Assembly (NCBI GenBank): GCA_907165275.2 | Contig: OU015652.1 | Span: 11,609,001-11,673,000 of the forward strand | DNA: 64,000 bases | Direction of reading: 5' to 3' | DNA from: Zygaena filipendulae | Lineage: Eukaryota > Arthropoda > Insecta > Lepidoptera > Zygaenidae | Shown here: positions 47,501-56,356 of the stretch, one piece after another | Layout of the letters: each line of letters opens with the position of its first letter | Position numbering within the stretch: the first letter of the stretch is position 1 | Program-made: the position numbers and the translations under genes | The notes under the pieces: model-generated | Databases searched by the model: none | Told to the model about the DNA's origin: nothing | What the model saw: only the letters and a program-made list of their open reading frames with translations

Positions 47501-49070
47501 TTAGTTACATATTAGAATTTTCCCAGGGGAAAAGTTTGGGCGTCTCGTCGAACTGAACCTACTCACGAAGTTTCAGCCTGTTATTAGTCACTGAGAAAAC
47601 AAGGCGTGGGCTGCCGTACTATATTATTAAAGCTTGCAGCTTCGGCCGTCTAATGATTGAAATTTGCCTTCATAATATACTTACAATAATAATATACTTA
47701 CTACTCAGACGAAATAAAACTTACTAAGATAAAAAAGTAATTTGAACAATGACGCTGGACCTAAACTATGCGTCAAGTTTTATTTCAATCTATCCAGTAG
47801 TTTTTACGTGACACGTGTCAAAATATACGATCAGCAAAAGTTCTAAAAAGGTCAAAGTTTGCATTTAATTTCAATATAAGTACAGACACCGCGTGTGTTC
47901 AGTTTTACTAATTGTAGCGACTTTATGCATATATGAAATTAATTATTTCGTTTATCTCAATTATTATTTATTCTGTTTTATTCGTCACTACAATACGGAC
48001 ATGCTAATCCGTCATCTGTCTTTTGCCGACAAAGTGATACTCGAAGATACCTTCTATATTGTCACACCAAAAGAGAACATACATGCAGAACATAGCTTGC
48101 AAGCTTGGTCGTGCTGACTCGCGAACAATTGGCACTATGTAAATAATCACTGGTAATATAATTTGCAAAATCTATGTAAATTACACCAAACAAAAAAAAA
48201 TCTGAAGAAAATATTACTCAGTGTGAATAAGGAAAATACCTAAATTACGCGATTCATATTCTGCGGCTTCAAGTATTCAAGTTCTGCGGCATCAAATATA
48301 CTTGCTTGCGTCTTCTGTTTATTTATTTATGCGTTTCGTGTTCCAGAATCTGAAAAAGCAACTGGCACAGTCGGCTGAGGAAGAGGACTTGAAATACATT
48401 GAGGAGGTTCGTCACAACTCAACACATGTTGGTTGTTTTAAAGAATAAATGATAAATCCTTGAAAATACTCGAAACTATCAAATATTTTTAGTGAGCCAC
48501 ATTAGATATAACGCGTTTAAGTTGAGGAGTGGGGGCTCGTGACGTTTAAGTATAAAGTGTACCAAGGCGTGACGTCACGCGACATTTCTACTTAATGTAT
48601 CACCGTTATTGTACCATCGCTGTTGCGATACATTCAGTTGAAATTCTGTGTGACGTCACGCCTACTTATACTTATTTGACGTCCCACTCACATGCGTCTT
48701 ATCTAAGTTTTTTTTTTCATAATTCGAAAAAGCCAAAAATACGTGTCTATTATTTTTTTTACGATCCAACTGACGGACTGAATAGAATTTTGATTTCTAT
48801 ACCTTGTCATCATGCCAACGTCCCTCGTAGGAGCTGCGCTGCTGCGACGAGACGGAGCGGCGCGCGCGCTACACGGCGCTGGACAACGCGCTCGCGGCGC
48901 TGGCGGGCTGCCCGGCCGCGCAGCGCTGGCCGCGCCTCGCCGCGCTGCGTCAAGCGCTCGAGCGGCTGGCGTTCGCGCTCGCGTCGCCCGCCCGGCCCGC
49001 GCCCCCCGCCCGGCCCGCGCCCCCGCCCGCGCCCGCGCCCGCCCCGCCGGCCGCCACCGCCACGGCCTAG
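37553..49070 (+). CDS. Unrecognised 929-residue coiled-coil, low-complexity protein (11 coding exons)
   Basis: Coding exons are 37553-38598, 38932-39161, 41033-41166, 41789-41961, 42375-42599, 42930-43162, 44316-44515, 44881-45020, 45639-45747, 48347-48406 and 48831-49070. They sum to 2790 nt, giving 929 residues plus TAG, and every junction keeps frame. The start is the ATG at 37553, since a good splice acceptor (TTGTTACAG) ends at 37529 and implies an untranslated upstream exon. Residues 1-115 are acidic, 116-170 Ser/Gly-rich and 170-330 basic and Pro/Arg-rich. Residues 350-600 are Ala/Arg/Glu-rich and look helical and coiled-coil. Residues 600-750 are acidic and disordered with a Gly run, and 750-900 are again helical. 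The C-terminus is a Pro/Ala tail. There is no signal peptide, membrane segment or catalytic motif that I can see. A cytoskeletal or scaffold role would fit, but that is only inference from composition. I do not recognise the family. Confidence 0.82.
38843..38931 (+). repeat. GT-rich microsatellite at the exon 2 acceptor
   Basis: Repeated GTGTGTGT and GTGCGTGC runs occupy the place of the polypyrimidine tract and end in the acceptor CAG. Confidence 0.85.
38932..39161 (+). CDS. Coiled-coil gene, coding exon 2
   Basis: The acceptor is GTGCGTGCAG directly after a long GT-rich tract. The donor is GCCG|GTAACA. The exon enters in phase 2 and leaves in phase 1. It encodes an Ala/Glu/Arg-rich helix (for example AQERERRLHAEAQLAAERTA) with coiled-coil-like spacing of leucine and alanine. 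Confidence 0.85.
39685..39865. mobile_element. Foldback MITE (TTGATTGCTAGATATTGTA ends) in intron 2
   Basis: The left arm TGATTGCTAGATATTGTATG is complementary to the right arm CTACAATTTCTAGCAATCA, with inner TGTAATCGCAAAA and TTTTGCGATTACAGTA. Confidence 0.75.
40769..40977 (-). repeat. CCGCGG-type dispersed repeat in intron 2
   Basis: CTCGCGGTTTCACCCGCGTT through AAAGTACCCTATGTGTTAAT to TATAATATTAGTAGGATA. It is a near-complete copy, about 55 bases before exon 3. Confidence 0.75.
41033..41166 (+). CDS. Coiled-coil gene, coding exon 3
   Basis: The acceptor is TTGTATAG and the exon begins with a GCGCGG tandem run. Two donors are possible, at 41167 (GCC|GTCAGT) and 41171 (TCA|GTACCT). Only the first leaves phase 0 and joins to the helical frame of exon 4, so I chose it. 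It encodes GAGAGADAAGCLRAL and then a helix ending CDQLHA. Confidence 0.75.
41310..41510. repeat. Fragment of the ACCGACTTCC family in intron 3
   Basis: It begins ACCGACTTCCAAAAAGGAGG and then GGTTCTGCATTCGGCTGTAT. The head is shared with 25.05 kb and the rest is diverged. Confidence 0.6.
41597..41725 (-). mobile_element. LINE 3' untranslated tail fragment
   Basis: On the minus strand it reads AGAGATCGCTAGTAAAGCGA, then ACCGCCTTTTGTATGCC, and ends ACAATAAAGTGTATTCTATT. This resembles the 3' end of a common lepidopteran LINE (CR1- or jockey-like), from memory. It lies in intron 3 of the coiled-coil gene, a few dozen bases from exon 4. Confidence 0.6.
41789..41961 (+). CDS. Coiled-coil gene, coding exon 4
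   Basis: The acceptor is CGTGTGCAG and the donor GCAG|GTACGT. The exon enters in phase 0 and leaves in phase 2. The product (EACTVRESNRSLAARLAEAE onward) is the clearest heptad-like coiled coil in the protein. Confidence 0.85.
42375..42599 (+). CDS. Coiled-coil gene, coding exon 5
   Basis: The acceptor is CTCTCGCAG after a GT-rich stretch and the donor is TACAG|GTATTT. It encodes CRQLVRMCEQRRQEAL, an Ala/Gly/Arg-rich stretch and the distinctive YSLPEDAEPTVYYNEAYR, which would be a useful probe for homologues. Confidence 0.85.
42655..42730. mobile_element. Fragment of the AGATAAGCAATA MITE in intron 5
   Basis: It shares CAATAACATGTTAACCCACA and AAGTTATTGATTCAGAACG with the 30-kb copy. It is joined directly to the TTAGTCCGTC-family MITE that follows. 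Confidence 0.75.
42755..42900. mobile_element. MITE of the TTAGTCCGTC family, right half
   Basis: It shares GTGACGTCACGCGAAATTTC through ACAAGACGGACTAA with the copy at 6.6 kb. The left half is missing and is replaced by a fragment of another foldback element (42655-42730). Its right end lies about 30 bases before exon 6. Confidence 0.8.
42930..43162 (+). CDS. Coiled-coil gene, coding exon 6
   Basis: The acceptor is CCTTAACAG, about 30 bases after the right end of a MITE. The donor is CCCG|GTGAGA. The exon encodes SRSDSGEALTPDEEG, an eight-glycine run, a Pro/Ala repeat and an acidic segment ending CLVTDP. It is mostly disordered. The GGC and CCC-GCC runs could vary in length between individuals. 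Confidence 0.85.
43200..43430 (+). mobile_element. 260-bp dispersed repeat, copy 2, in intron 6
   Basis: Plus-strand copy of the 17.5-kb repeat, starting about 35 bases after the exon 6 donor and following a short CCTA tandem at 43184-43199. Confidence 0.7.
43441..43605 (+). mobile_element. tRNA-derived SINE
   Basis: The B box is GGTTCGATTCCC at 43489-43500, followed by the body GACATTTGTGTGATGAAC and CTCTGACTCTGGGTGTTTAA and the end ATTTACAAAAGTATATA. This body is shared by widespread lepidopteran SINEs. The 5' head with the A box is eroded. It sits in intron 6 of the coiled-coil gene, between two other repeats. Confidence 0.8.
43606..43850 (-). repeat. CCGCGG-type dispersed repeat in intron 6
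   Basis: TCCGTGGTTTCACCTGCGTT, then TCCTGTGTCTTTCTCTGTAC, ending ACTTTCGCTTTTATAATAG. It abuts the SINE on its left. Confidence 0.7.
44316..44515 (+). CDS. Coiled-coil gene, coding exon 7 (GC donor)
   Basis: The acceptor is CCCGCCAG with a weak pyrimidine tract. The exon encodes YAEEWWSGAEGAEG and an acidic stretch ending RSEAEQ. The donor reads GAGCAG|GCGAGT, so the following intron is GC-AG. Phase supports this, because ending at 44515 gives phase 0 and exon 8 begins in phase 0. The nearest alternative GT at 44520 would break the frame. Confidence 0.78.
44881..45020 (+). CDS. Coiled-coil gene, coding exon 8
   Basis: The acceptor is GTGGGACAG and the donor CTCAG|GTGGGT. It encodes VSRGPLLARVVALDAALSRL and more helix. 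A run of 24 G begins six bases into the following intron and is followed by a collapsed copy of this exon's two ends. Confidence 0.83.
45027..45050. repeat. Run of 24 G in intron 8
   Basis: It starts six bases after the exon 8 donor and is the longest homopolymer of G or C in the window. It is followed by a partial copy of exon 8. Confidence 0.95.
45051..45076 (+). repeat. Collapsed partial copy of exon 8
   Basis: CAGGTGTCCCGCGGGCCGCT equals 44878-44897 (acceptor CAG plus the exon start). It continues CAGGTGG, as at the exon end 45018-45024. About 120 internal bases are missing. Confidence 0.85.
45200..45462. mobile_element. Dispersed element (CGTTGCAACAAAACACCA), intron 8 copy
   Basis: Matches 26622-26880 over its whole length by eye. 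It fills the middle of intron 8 of the coiled-coil gene. Confidence 0.65.
45639..45747 (+). CDS. Coiled-coil gene, coding exon 9
   Basis: The acceptor is ACTTGCAG and the donor GTCGAA|GTGAGT. It encodes DKIDVTEKNVADVVVKKLAE and then LDASRHMMDQYRHSVE. Composition is less GC-biased than the other exons, and the sequence is of normal complexity, so it is probably among the best conserved segments. Confidence 0.85.
46090..46258 (-). repeat. CCGCGG-type repeat, degraded, in intron 9
   Basis: TGAATAAAAAGTATCCTATT in the body and TATCAGTAGGAT at the right end. Confidence 0.55.
46383..46500. mobile_element. Relative of the intron 2 foldback MITE, in intron 9
   Basis: It shares GGCGGTTTTGCAATTACA and ACACCTACAATATCTCCTAG with the copy at 39.7 kb. 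The left arm is diverged. Confidence 0.6.
48347..48406 (+). CDS. Coiled-coil gene, coding exon 10
   Basis: This is a 60-nt phase-0 microexon-like exon with acceptor CGTGTTCCAG and donor GAGGAG|GTTCGT. It encodes NLKKQLAQSAEEEDLKYIEE, which continues the helix of exon 9 and joins in frame to exon 11. It was too short to show as an open frame of its own. Confidence 0.75.
48500..48817. mobile_element. MITE of the TTAGTCCGTC family, in intron 10
   Basis: The core GGCGTGACGTCACGCGACA and right arm ACTGACGGACTGAATAGAA match the family, and the left end is diverged. The right end stops about 14 bases before exon 11. Confidence 0.75.
48831..49070 (+). CDS. Coiled-coil gene, last coding exon 11
   Basis: The acceptor is CCTCGTAG, a few bases after the right end of a MITE. 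Eighty codons end in TAG. It encodes a helical segment (ELRCCDETERRARYTALDNA onward) and a Pro/Ala tail. No second open frame continues past the stop. Confidence 0.82.
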   Translation, partial: ELRCCDETERRARYTALDNALAALAGCPAAQRWPRLAALRQALERLAFALASPARPAPPARPAPPPAPAPAPPAATATA

Positions 49071-49200
49071 CGGCGGCCCAGCTACCTGCCGGTGCGCGCC
49101 CGACACTCGCCCACCACTTGCGACGACACGTAACCACCCACCCCGGTTCAGATTAGGGTTGCCACCCTTTTTTGGAGGACAAATAGTATTTTATTCAAAA

Positions 49201-49383
49201 CTAGCTGTACCCCGCAGTAATTTCGGAGTTCCCGCAGAAATTCAAGGATGAACTATATATAAACCTTCCTCATGGAGCACTCTATCTATTGATGAAAGCT
49301 ACATGAAAATCCGTTCTGTAGTTTTGAGTTTTTCGCGAACAGACAGCGGAAGCGATTTTATTTTATACTATATATATAATAAA
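49201..49383 (-). repeat. CCGCGG-type repeat in the 3' flank of the coiled-coil gene
   Basis: CTAGCTGTACCCCGCAGTAA at the left, 131 bases after the stop, so it is probably transcribed as part of the 3' untranslated region. Confidence 0.65.
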
Positions 49384-49800
49384 GATATTGCAAAAAAGTG
49401 ATATTCGGGAAAAATACAGTACATAATACAAGTTTACTTTTAATCATATTATAGTATTTTTCGTACAATAGATTAAAATAATAGTACGACACTATATAAA
49501 TATAGTACGGGTGGCAACGCTATTTCAAATCGAACCGAGTGGTGTTCAAACAAATCAATAAGGAATACGAATAATGAACCGTATTACTATTAGGTTTTAA
49601 GTGCAAAAATTGATGTATAACATTTCAGTCTGCACGAGTGGACATTAGTATGAATGCCAATACGGTTCATTATTCACTGACAACGAAAAAGTGACTCGAA
49701 GTTGACGTCAAACGAAGTTCAGAGTGCTATGGTACGATAGTGTGTCTTTTTTTCTTTTTTATACCTTATCTCGTCGTGATCGAAACGAAGGACATCGAAA

Positions 49801-49806
49801 AATAAA
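49801..49806 (+). promoter_or_regulatory. Candidate poly(A) signal for the coiled-coil gene
   Basis: AATAAA 731 bases after the stop codon. Other AATAAA hexamers lie nearby (for example 49378-49383), so the true site is unknown. Confidence 0.3.
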
Positions 49807-50856
49807 GTTTGTGAAAAACCTGTAAAAACTGCAATTTATTCGTCGACGATCATGTCGTGTGTTGACTAATACTCAACCACTAATACTTATAATAATAGCT
49901 ATATTACTATTAATGACACCGCTATTTGCTTTACTCTCTTTCCTCACTAAAATTCAAATCCGCCCAACTGTGGTTTTCAAATAAACTAAAAATCGCTCGC
50001 TTCTTCATAATGTTACGTGGTCAACGCCTAGCCTTCAGTCTATCTATCTATATTTGTAGCGCGATCACCGTCCTGCAATCCATGACAAATAAATCAACAA
50101 ATTAAAATATTCCTTAGTCTACTTTATGTAGAATATCGCTATTGCAAAGAAAAATATATAATAATTGTAAGTCCAATCACTGAGATTGAATACAAAACTA
50201 GAAACATTTTGACTGTGTAGTATATACCCGCGCATTATACATTCGTTATATTGTACGTAAAAAACAATATCGTAAGCAATTTATTACTATTTTTAAATAC
50301 GCAATAATATTGTGAAGTTTTTAGTGTTTAATTTTTCTAATATCGTTGCATAGGAATGATCTCAATGCGCGTGCAGTTTGTACAACTCAGTGTTGCCATG
50401 ATGTGACCACCGGTGCCGTGCACGGTTGTTATGTAACGTGTTGCAATAATAAAATATCACAAAACTATACTTAAATATAATTTATATCTTCATTCCTAAG
50501 TGCATTTAAAATAAATTCTGAACAATTATTCTTTTCTTTATACTGTTTTTATAATTTATAAAACTTTTTTTTATACTTTTTATTATTATAACATAGTAAT
50601 TTTCCTACTTAATGGATAAAATGTTTAGTAAAATCGTAAGTGCCATTAGTGTTAAGTAGCGATAAAGTTAGGCCGTAATGCCGGTTATGGGTTCGTAATT
50701 CGTATGGTAGGTATTGGTCAGTCTTGCGTAATTAATTCGTTTTGTTTGCAGTCTATGACCAAATATGTTAATATGGAATATTGATGTAAATAAGTAAAAT
50801 GATGGATGGTACATTCTAATCAAATTATTATAATTATTATTGTCTAGTCAATATAT

Positions 50857-50898
50857 ATTTTGTGAAAATCAAATTACAAAATTTGATTTTCACAAAAT
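50857..50898. repeat. Perfect 19-bp hairpin in the intergenic region
   Basis: Arms ATTTTGTGAAAATCAAATT and the complement, with loop ACAA. Confidence 0.9.
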
Positions 50899-51854
50899 AA
50901 AAAAATTAAATCATAGTAAAAATATTTCTGTTGTTATAAAATGGTACAACAATAATATTTTCTATATGTTTTAAAGTCCATGTGAAATACTGTTACGCAT
51001 AAAATGCGAGCAAACACGTCGTGTTGTCTGTTTTTGATTGGATTCAAATGTCGACAACCGCGCCCTCACATGTTTACTTACAAAATAATGTAGTAGGTGA
51101 AATAAATAAATTTGATTTGAAATATTATAATTGTTTGGAAAGACCAGAATTCCTGTATCGTAAGAGACTGATTTGTATTATGTTGAAAATTGTTGGTCGT
51201 GTTAAGCTTGGTGAATTGATGTAAGAATGTAAGAAACGTTCCAATACAGGAAAAATAAGTCGTAATAATACAACGTTGCATAGGTACATATCGAAATAAA
51301 GCTAGTTAAAACTTTATAAATAAAATTGTACACGTACAAAAACGGCTTGTCAGCATTGTCCATCCATATTGTTTGTTTGATGATTAATTTTATTATGTTC
51401 TATTAATGAAATGATCATGATTATAAATTGTAAGAACAATCGACATGACGGCTGATATGATTTGCGGTCATGTGAGTGATTTAAATTATTATTATATGCG
51501 TCGTGACCTCGTTATGAATTCAATATCGTGATTAGCACATGGATGATGGATAATAATTTGTGCGGGCTATCTATATTTGGGATAACCTCTACGTACTTAC
51601 TAAAACAGAAATAAAATGTTCGTACATGTTAAATCACAGTATTGAATGCATAGCGGTGATGAACATTATCTATTGTCAAATTATGTGATGTAAATAATAA
51701 TTAGGCATGTAAATAAAATCAATAAATTACGAAATTTTGTTCTTTTATTTTTATACTAAGAATTCGTTCAGGAACTACGAAAATTATCCTTTGATAACCA
51801 CAGTCATGTAATATACTGCAATAACCTAGCACAAAAGCTATGCTACGTTAGTTT

Positions 51855-51870
51855 AGGTGTTTCACCAGTT
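51855..51870. repeat. Target-site duplication of the R1-clade LINE, left
   Basis: The 16 bases AGGTGTTTCACCAGTT match 52608-52623 exactly. Confidence 0.93.
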
Positions 51871-52194
51871 AGGGAACCGACGGCCTCGTGCCACCATTGT
51901 GGAACCTGCGGTGAGGACACGGCGCAGCACACTCTCGAAGAGTGCTCGGCCTGGGCCGAGCAGCGCCGTGTCCTCACCTCGGCAATAGGAAGCGACCTTT
52001 CGCTGCCCACCGTGGCTTCAGCTATGGTGGGTAGCGAAAGCGCATGGGCGGCGGTTCTCTCCTTCTGCGAGGACGTCATCTCGCAGAAGGAGACCGCGGA
52101 GCGGGAAAGGGAGCAGGCAGCGTCCGCCCCTCCCAACCGCCGCCCCAGAAGAAGGGGTAGGAGGCAGGATGTGGTAGGCCTCCAACCCCCATAG
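51871..52194 (+). pseudogene. C-terminal remnant of R1-clade reverse transcriptase ORF2
   Basis: The open frame reads ASCHHCGTCGEDTAQHTLEE, then CSAWAEQRRVLTSAIGSDLS, and ends in TAG at 52192-52194. The Cys-Cys-His-Cys arrangement (CHHC, then H, then EEC) is the zinc-knuckle region after the RT domain in R1-clade elements. No RT catalytic motif is present, because the insertion is truncated at the 5' side. Confidence 0.85.
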
Positions 52195-52607
52195 TGAGGT
52201 CCTCCGGGCGGTAGAGCGAGGCACTCTACCGTCCGAGGGAGAAAGGACCTCGGGTGGACAAGTGGCGCGTTAGGTGTTCCGGCGCGTCACTTTAATTACT
52301 TATTTTTGCAGTTAGTGGGAGAGAGGGACTTAGTTCCTGCGGGGACTAAGTCCCTGAGCAGAGGGGCCCGCCAAAAGCGGGCCAGCGCCGTCGGGGCCGC
52401 GGAGCATGCGAGAGCGAATCCCGCGGCCCTGACGTAAGGCGCCGAGGAGGAACACCCCAGGGTTTTTAGTGGGTAGTATTCCCGCCCTTCTCAGGGCGGG
52501 TCGCCCTTTTCAGGGCGGAGTCCCACATAACCACCGCCCGCCTCATGGCGGTGGTATGCATAAAGCATTTTCCCTGGGTCAAAAAAAAAAAAAAAAAAAA
52601 AAAAAAA
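51871..52607 (+). mobile_element. 5'-truncated R1-clade LINE, 3' end only
   Basis: A 3' terminal piece of a non-LTR element: the last coding codons, a structured GC-rich 3' untranslated region and a poly(A) tail (52581-52607). A perfect 16-bp duplication, AGGTGTTTCACCAGTT, flanks it at 51855-51870 and 52608-52623. The GC content contrasts sharply with the flanks. Perfect duplication and intact tail point to a recent insertion. Confidence 0.9.
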
Positions 52608-52623
52608 AGGTGTTTCACCAGTT
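52608..52623. repeat. Target-site duplication of the R1-clade LINE, right
   Basis: Exact copy of 51855-51870, directly after the A run. Its first A could equally belong to the tail. Confidence 0.93.
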
Positions 52624-54849
52624 GAAGCTCCAAAGAATCTGTACTTACAGGTAGCATTTTTATTGGTCCTCCTAGGGTTTCTTTCTCTACGCTATTTTTC
52701 AAGATACTGTTACAAAAATCAAGACATTTTCTCGATATTTCTGAGTCACAGATAACACACAATTATATCCGTGAAGATATATAGGTACGACATTATTATG
52801 AAGGAAAGGAAAAATGATAACGACCAATTTGAGACATTTATGTATTTATTTTACAGACATACTTGATTTAAATTGCATTTATAAACAAGTACGATACTTA
52901 ACACAGTTGAAATACCATTTTCAGCCTTCCTGAACGTGGCGTCACGACGGTTCGCCAGCGCGATTTCATTTCGTTTACAGTCAATTGACACAAATAAATT
53001 AGGGTCTGCAACTAACTTACAGATTCTATGCCTAATTGATTACAATGATAATATTTCACCAATAATTAATTACCATAAAAATTTTACCCAGACGATAAAG
53101 ATAAATAAACCAAGTGATAAACAGGTATTAGGTGCGTTATTGTTTTAAGTGTAGGAAAAATAGAAGAATTCTATTTATATTAAGAGGCTATGTAACAGTG
53201 ATTTACCGACATTCTAGAATTGATTAAATAATCGATATAATGATTAGTTACATAATAACAATGTATGTAACTTTTTGGATTATTCGCGCGCACTAGCAGC
53301 CACAGTTTTCTCTCGTATGCGGTTATATAATGAGCTATTAAACATTTTTATTTATTTTTTAAACATAGCCCCTTAAATAATCTTTCCATTTCTGTAAATA
53401 ACATATTGTTAGTTCAGGTCGGCTATCAGTCGGGGTATTTACTTAAATATAGAAATTACAAGAATAATATTTTTCTATCTACAATATGTAAAAGTATACC
53501 ATATCTAGCTCAATACAGCGATCGCATCTTATTCTTACCATAATATAGCATTTCTCGCAACATCTACAACTCTACCCTACTCTCGAGGACTCGAAACAAA
53601 TGCAATTTGGCTGCGTAATGCGTCAGACGAATCTGAACTCTAACAAACTACGAACACGTTCGAATTTTGCTCGATCGGGTAACTTGTTAGGACATACTAT
53701 ATTCTGTGAGTGGATATTACGATTCGAAGTGGGGGCTGTTTTATGTATAAACATCGACAACTAATTAAATGTTTGATGGCCCGACAGCTGGCAAGACTTA
53801 ACACAAACATTATGCATCATATTCTCCATTTTCTTGGAATTAACTCATCGAAAGTCATGTTATCCATAATTACAACATTTAAATATTTTATGCTCCCTAA
53901 TAAATAAAAAGATATAAAATATTACATTACAATAATAATGTATACAATACGTAACAAATGGACACAATATTCCAAGTTATGCTTCTCAAAAGATTGCGTC
54001 TAAGCAGATTGGAAACGTGATATACTTCTGATTTATAACTATGGTTCAAATAACCATTAAATCAGGCGCAATTAATAAATTATATCAATCTATTTTATGT
54101 TAATACCAAATTTCTTGTTTCGCAAATAGTACTAGTACTACAGAACACAAATTTTAGCATCCTGTGCCAATTTACAGGCTCATCTCTAACCGTAAATTCG
54201 TAACCCACCTTTATCACTAATATAGAAATGAATTTAATTATAATTACTATAATAATTCATCATTCGATACTGTGGAGTGTGCGCGATCACACAAGCTCTT
54301 AAAATGGCTTTCATACTATACATAAAACGAGCCTATGAATAAATTATTAAGGAATGAAATATTACACATTTTGCTATAGTAAAAAAACAAAGTTTTTTTT
54401 TCCATGATATTTAGTAGATATAATATTAGTGAATCTACACAGACGCTTTGCTTCAGAGTTTCGTAGAGTCTACGTTTTTATTGGGAAGAAACTTATTACG
54501 TTATCTAAATCACTAATATACAATAGGTACATAGCAGAACCCTCTTTAATACAAGCGGGTTTTAATAAATAAATAAAAAGTTCTCATACCACACACCGTC
54601 CCTGTGTTAAATAATAATTACTATCTTACATAATATGCCAGCCCGCGAGGAGCTGCGGTGGTCATTAAAATTAATTCAATACGCTTATTACATCAACAGG
54701 CGCGTGATTGCACTAAACTCTTTTAATTAGTCTACTGTCGACAATTGATTGCGACACCGGGATCTATCTAAATACAAAATATTATAGTATATTTTATAAT
54801 CGCTCTTACACTCGAGCTAAAGTTGTTGATCGAATAGACATTCTGCCGG

Positions 54850-55085
54850 TAAGGAAATCAAAATTCTTTTTAGTCCGTCAGTTAGACAATAGAAAAATAA
54901 AAGATACGTATTTTTGATTTTTTTAATTAATGAATAAATAAGGAGTCGGGGCTCGTGCCCAGGGCGGGACGTCACGCGAGATTTCCGTTATTTTTGATTA
55001 CTTTAAAAAAGAATAAATAATCTAATATTTTTTTATAAATCTACATGAAGGACTAAAAACTAAATTTTATTCAACTAGCTTATTC
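54850..55085. mobile_element. MITE of the TTAGTCCGTC family, internally deleted
   Basis: Left arm TTTTTAGTCCGTCAGTTAG and right arm GGACTAAAAACTAAATTTTA, with one core GGACGTCACGCGAGATTTC retained. Confidence 0.75.
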
Positions 55086-56118
55086 CTAATGAATAATTGT
55101 ATCTAATGGCAATACTACACGGTTCACTTTTGCTTTTCAATTTGATTCAAGTAACCAAATTGATCTGTATAAACATAAAAATTAAGCATACAAAGTTATT
55201 GACAATGTCATCGAACATCAACGTTAATGAATTAGAAATGAACGTGTAAAATGTAAATACAAGAATTGCAACGATCCACTTGACATTCATTCGTAAGTGC
55301 CGAAGTGTCAGTCAAAAACAGTGGTTTTAAATGGAAAATACCAGTTTAAAAAAATTCAGAAACTCACCAACGCACGACTTGTTTCGACCGCATCTGCGTT
55401 ATATAAATTGAACCAGTCCACTGTCGCCAAACACTGTGTAAACAGCGTACTATGCTTTCACTTGTGCATCTTGCAACCATGCAGTGAATCAATTGCGTTT
55501 AACCGTGCACAATGCACTATCGCCATAAGATCATAACTTTTATACTAGATTTTGTTATGTGTAGTGCGGAATTGTTCTGTTGCTAGTGAAGGCCCGTCGC
55601 AGACGACACGCAAATTTTGTTTATTTTTTAACGTGAAAGTTCGACGTGAAATTATATGTAGCATTGCATATTGCGGATTATAAAAGCGACGTACAATTTT
55701 GAGTTTTCAATTCGTTTTATTTGTTATATGCATGCTTCTAAACGAAAAATGGCGGTCCAAAAGCGCCGAATTTGCGCGTTTATAGTTTCAATTATTTAGA
55801 GATTTTTAAGTTAGTTTAGCATTTGATAGAGATGGCAGCGGTCCACTACATGAAAAGAACGTGCATGAGAGTAGTGTTAGCTAGAGCGAGCGTCCGCTGC
55901 ACGCATCAAGACCGCAGGAAAAACGTCGAAAGCTCTGTCGATCACTTAAACCAGAAGCATCCACTATGTGTGCCTCGCACCTACCCATCTCTGGGACAAT
56001 AAATTACGAACATACGATCACAACAATCAATCTCCATTTGAATTCATCGTCCGTGGCCTTCGATGGTCTTTTGAATCTTTAATCAGTCTTTTAGGATTAC
56101 ACACGATTTAGCGACTTG

Positions 56119-56356
56119 CGGCCGCACTCAGAGTCGACTTTAATGATTACTTAGTTAAGTATAGATTTTTAAAACAAAATTGCCGCAATCAGAGACGTTC
56201 AGTAAATTAATGTTAATTGGCATTTAATGAGATGTAACTTAATTAGTTAAATGTTAATTAACATTAATTTATTAAACTTGTCTGATCGCGGCAGTTTTGT
56301 TTTAAAAATCTATACTTAACTAAGTAATCATTAAAGTCGACTCTGAGTGCGGCGGT
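56119..56356. mobile_element. Long foldback MITE (near-palindrome), copy 2
   Basis: Same arms as the copy at 32.8 kb, but the central segment is in the opposite orientation (AATGAGATGTAACTTAATTA here, its complement there). It lies in the intergenic space downstream of Bre1. Confidence 0.85.

Larger units (their letters stand above)
45748..48346 (+). other. Intron 9 of the coiled-coil gene
   Basis: A GT-AG intron of 2.6 kb, the longest in the gene. It holds one degraded CCGCGG-type repeat and one foldback MITE. Nothing else is recognised. Confidence 0.75.
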
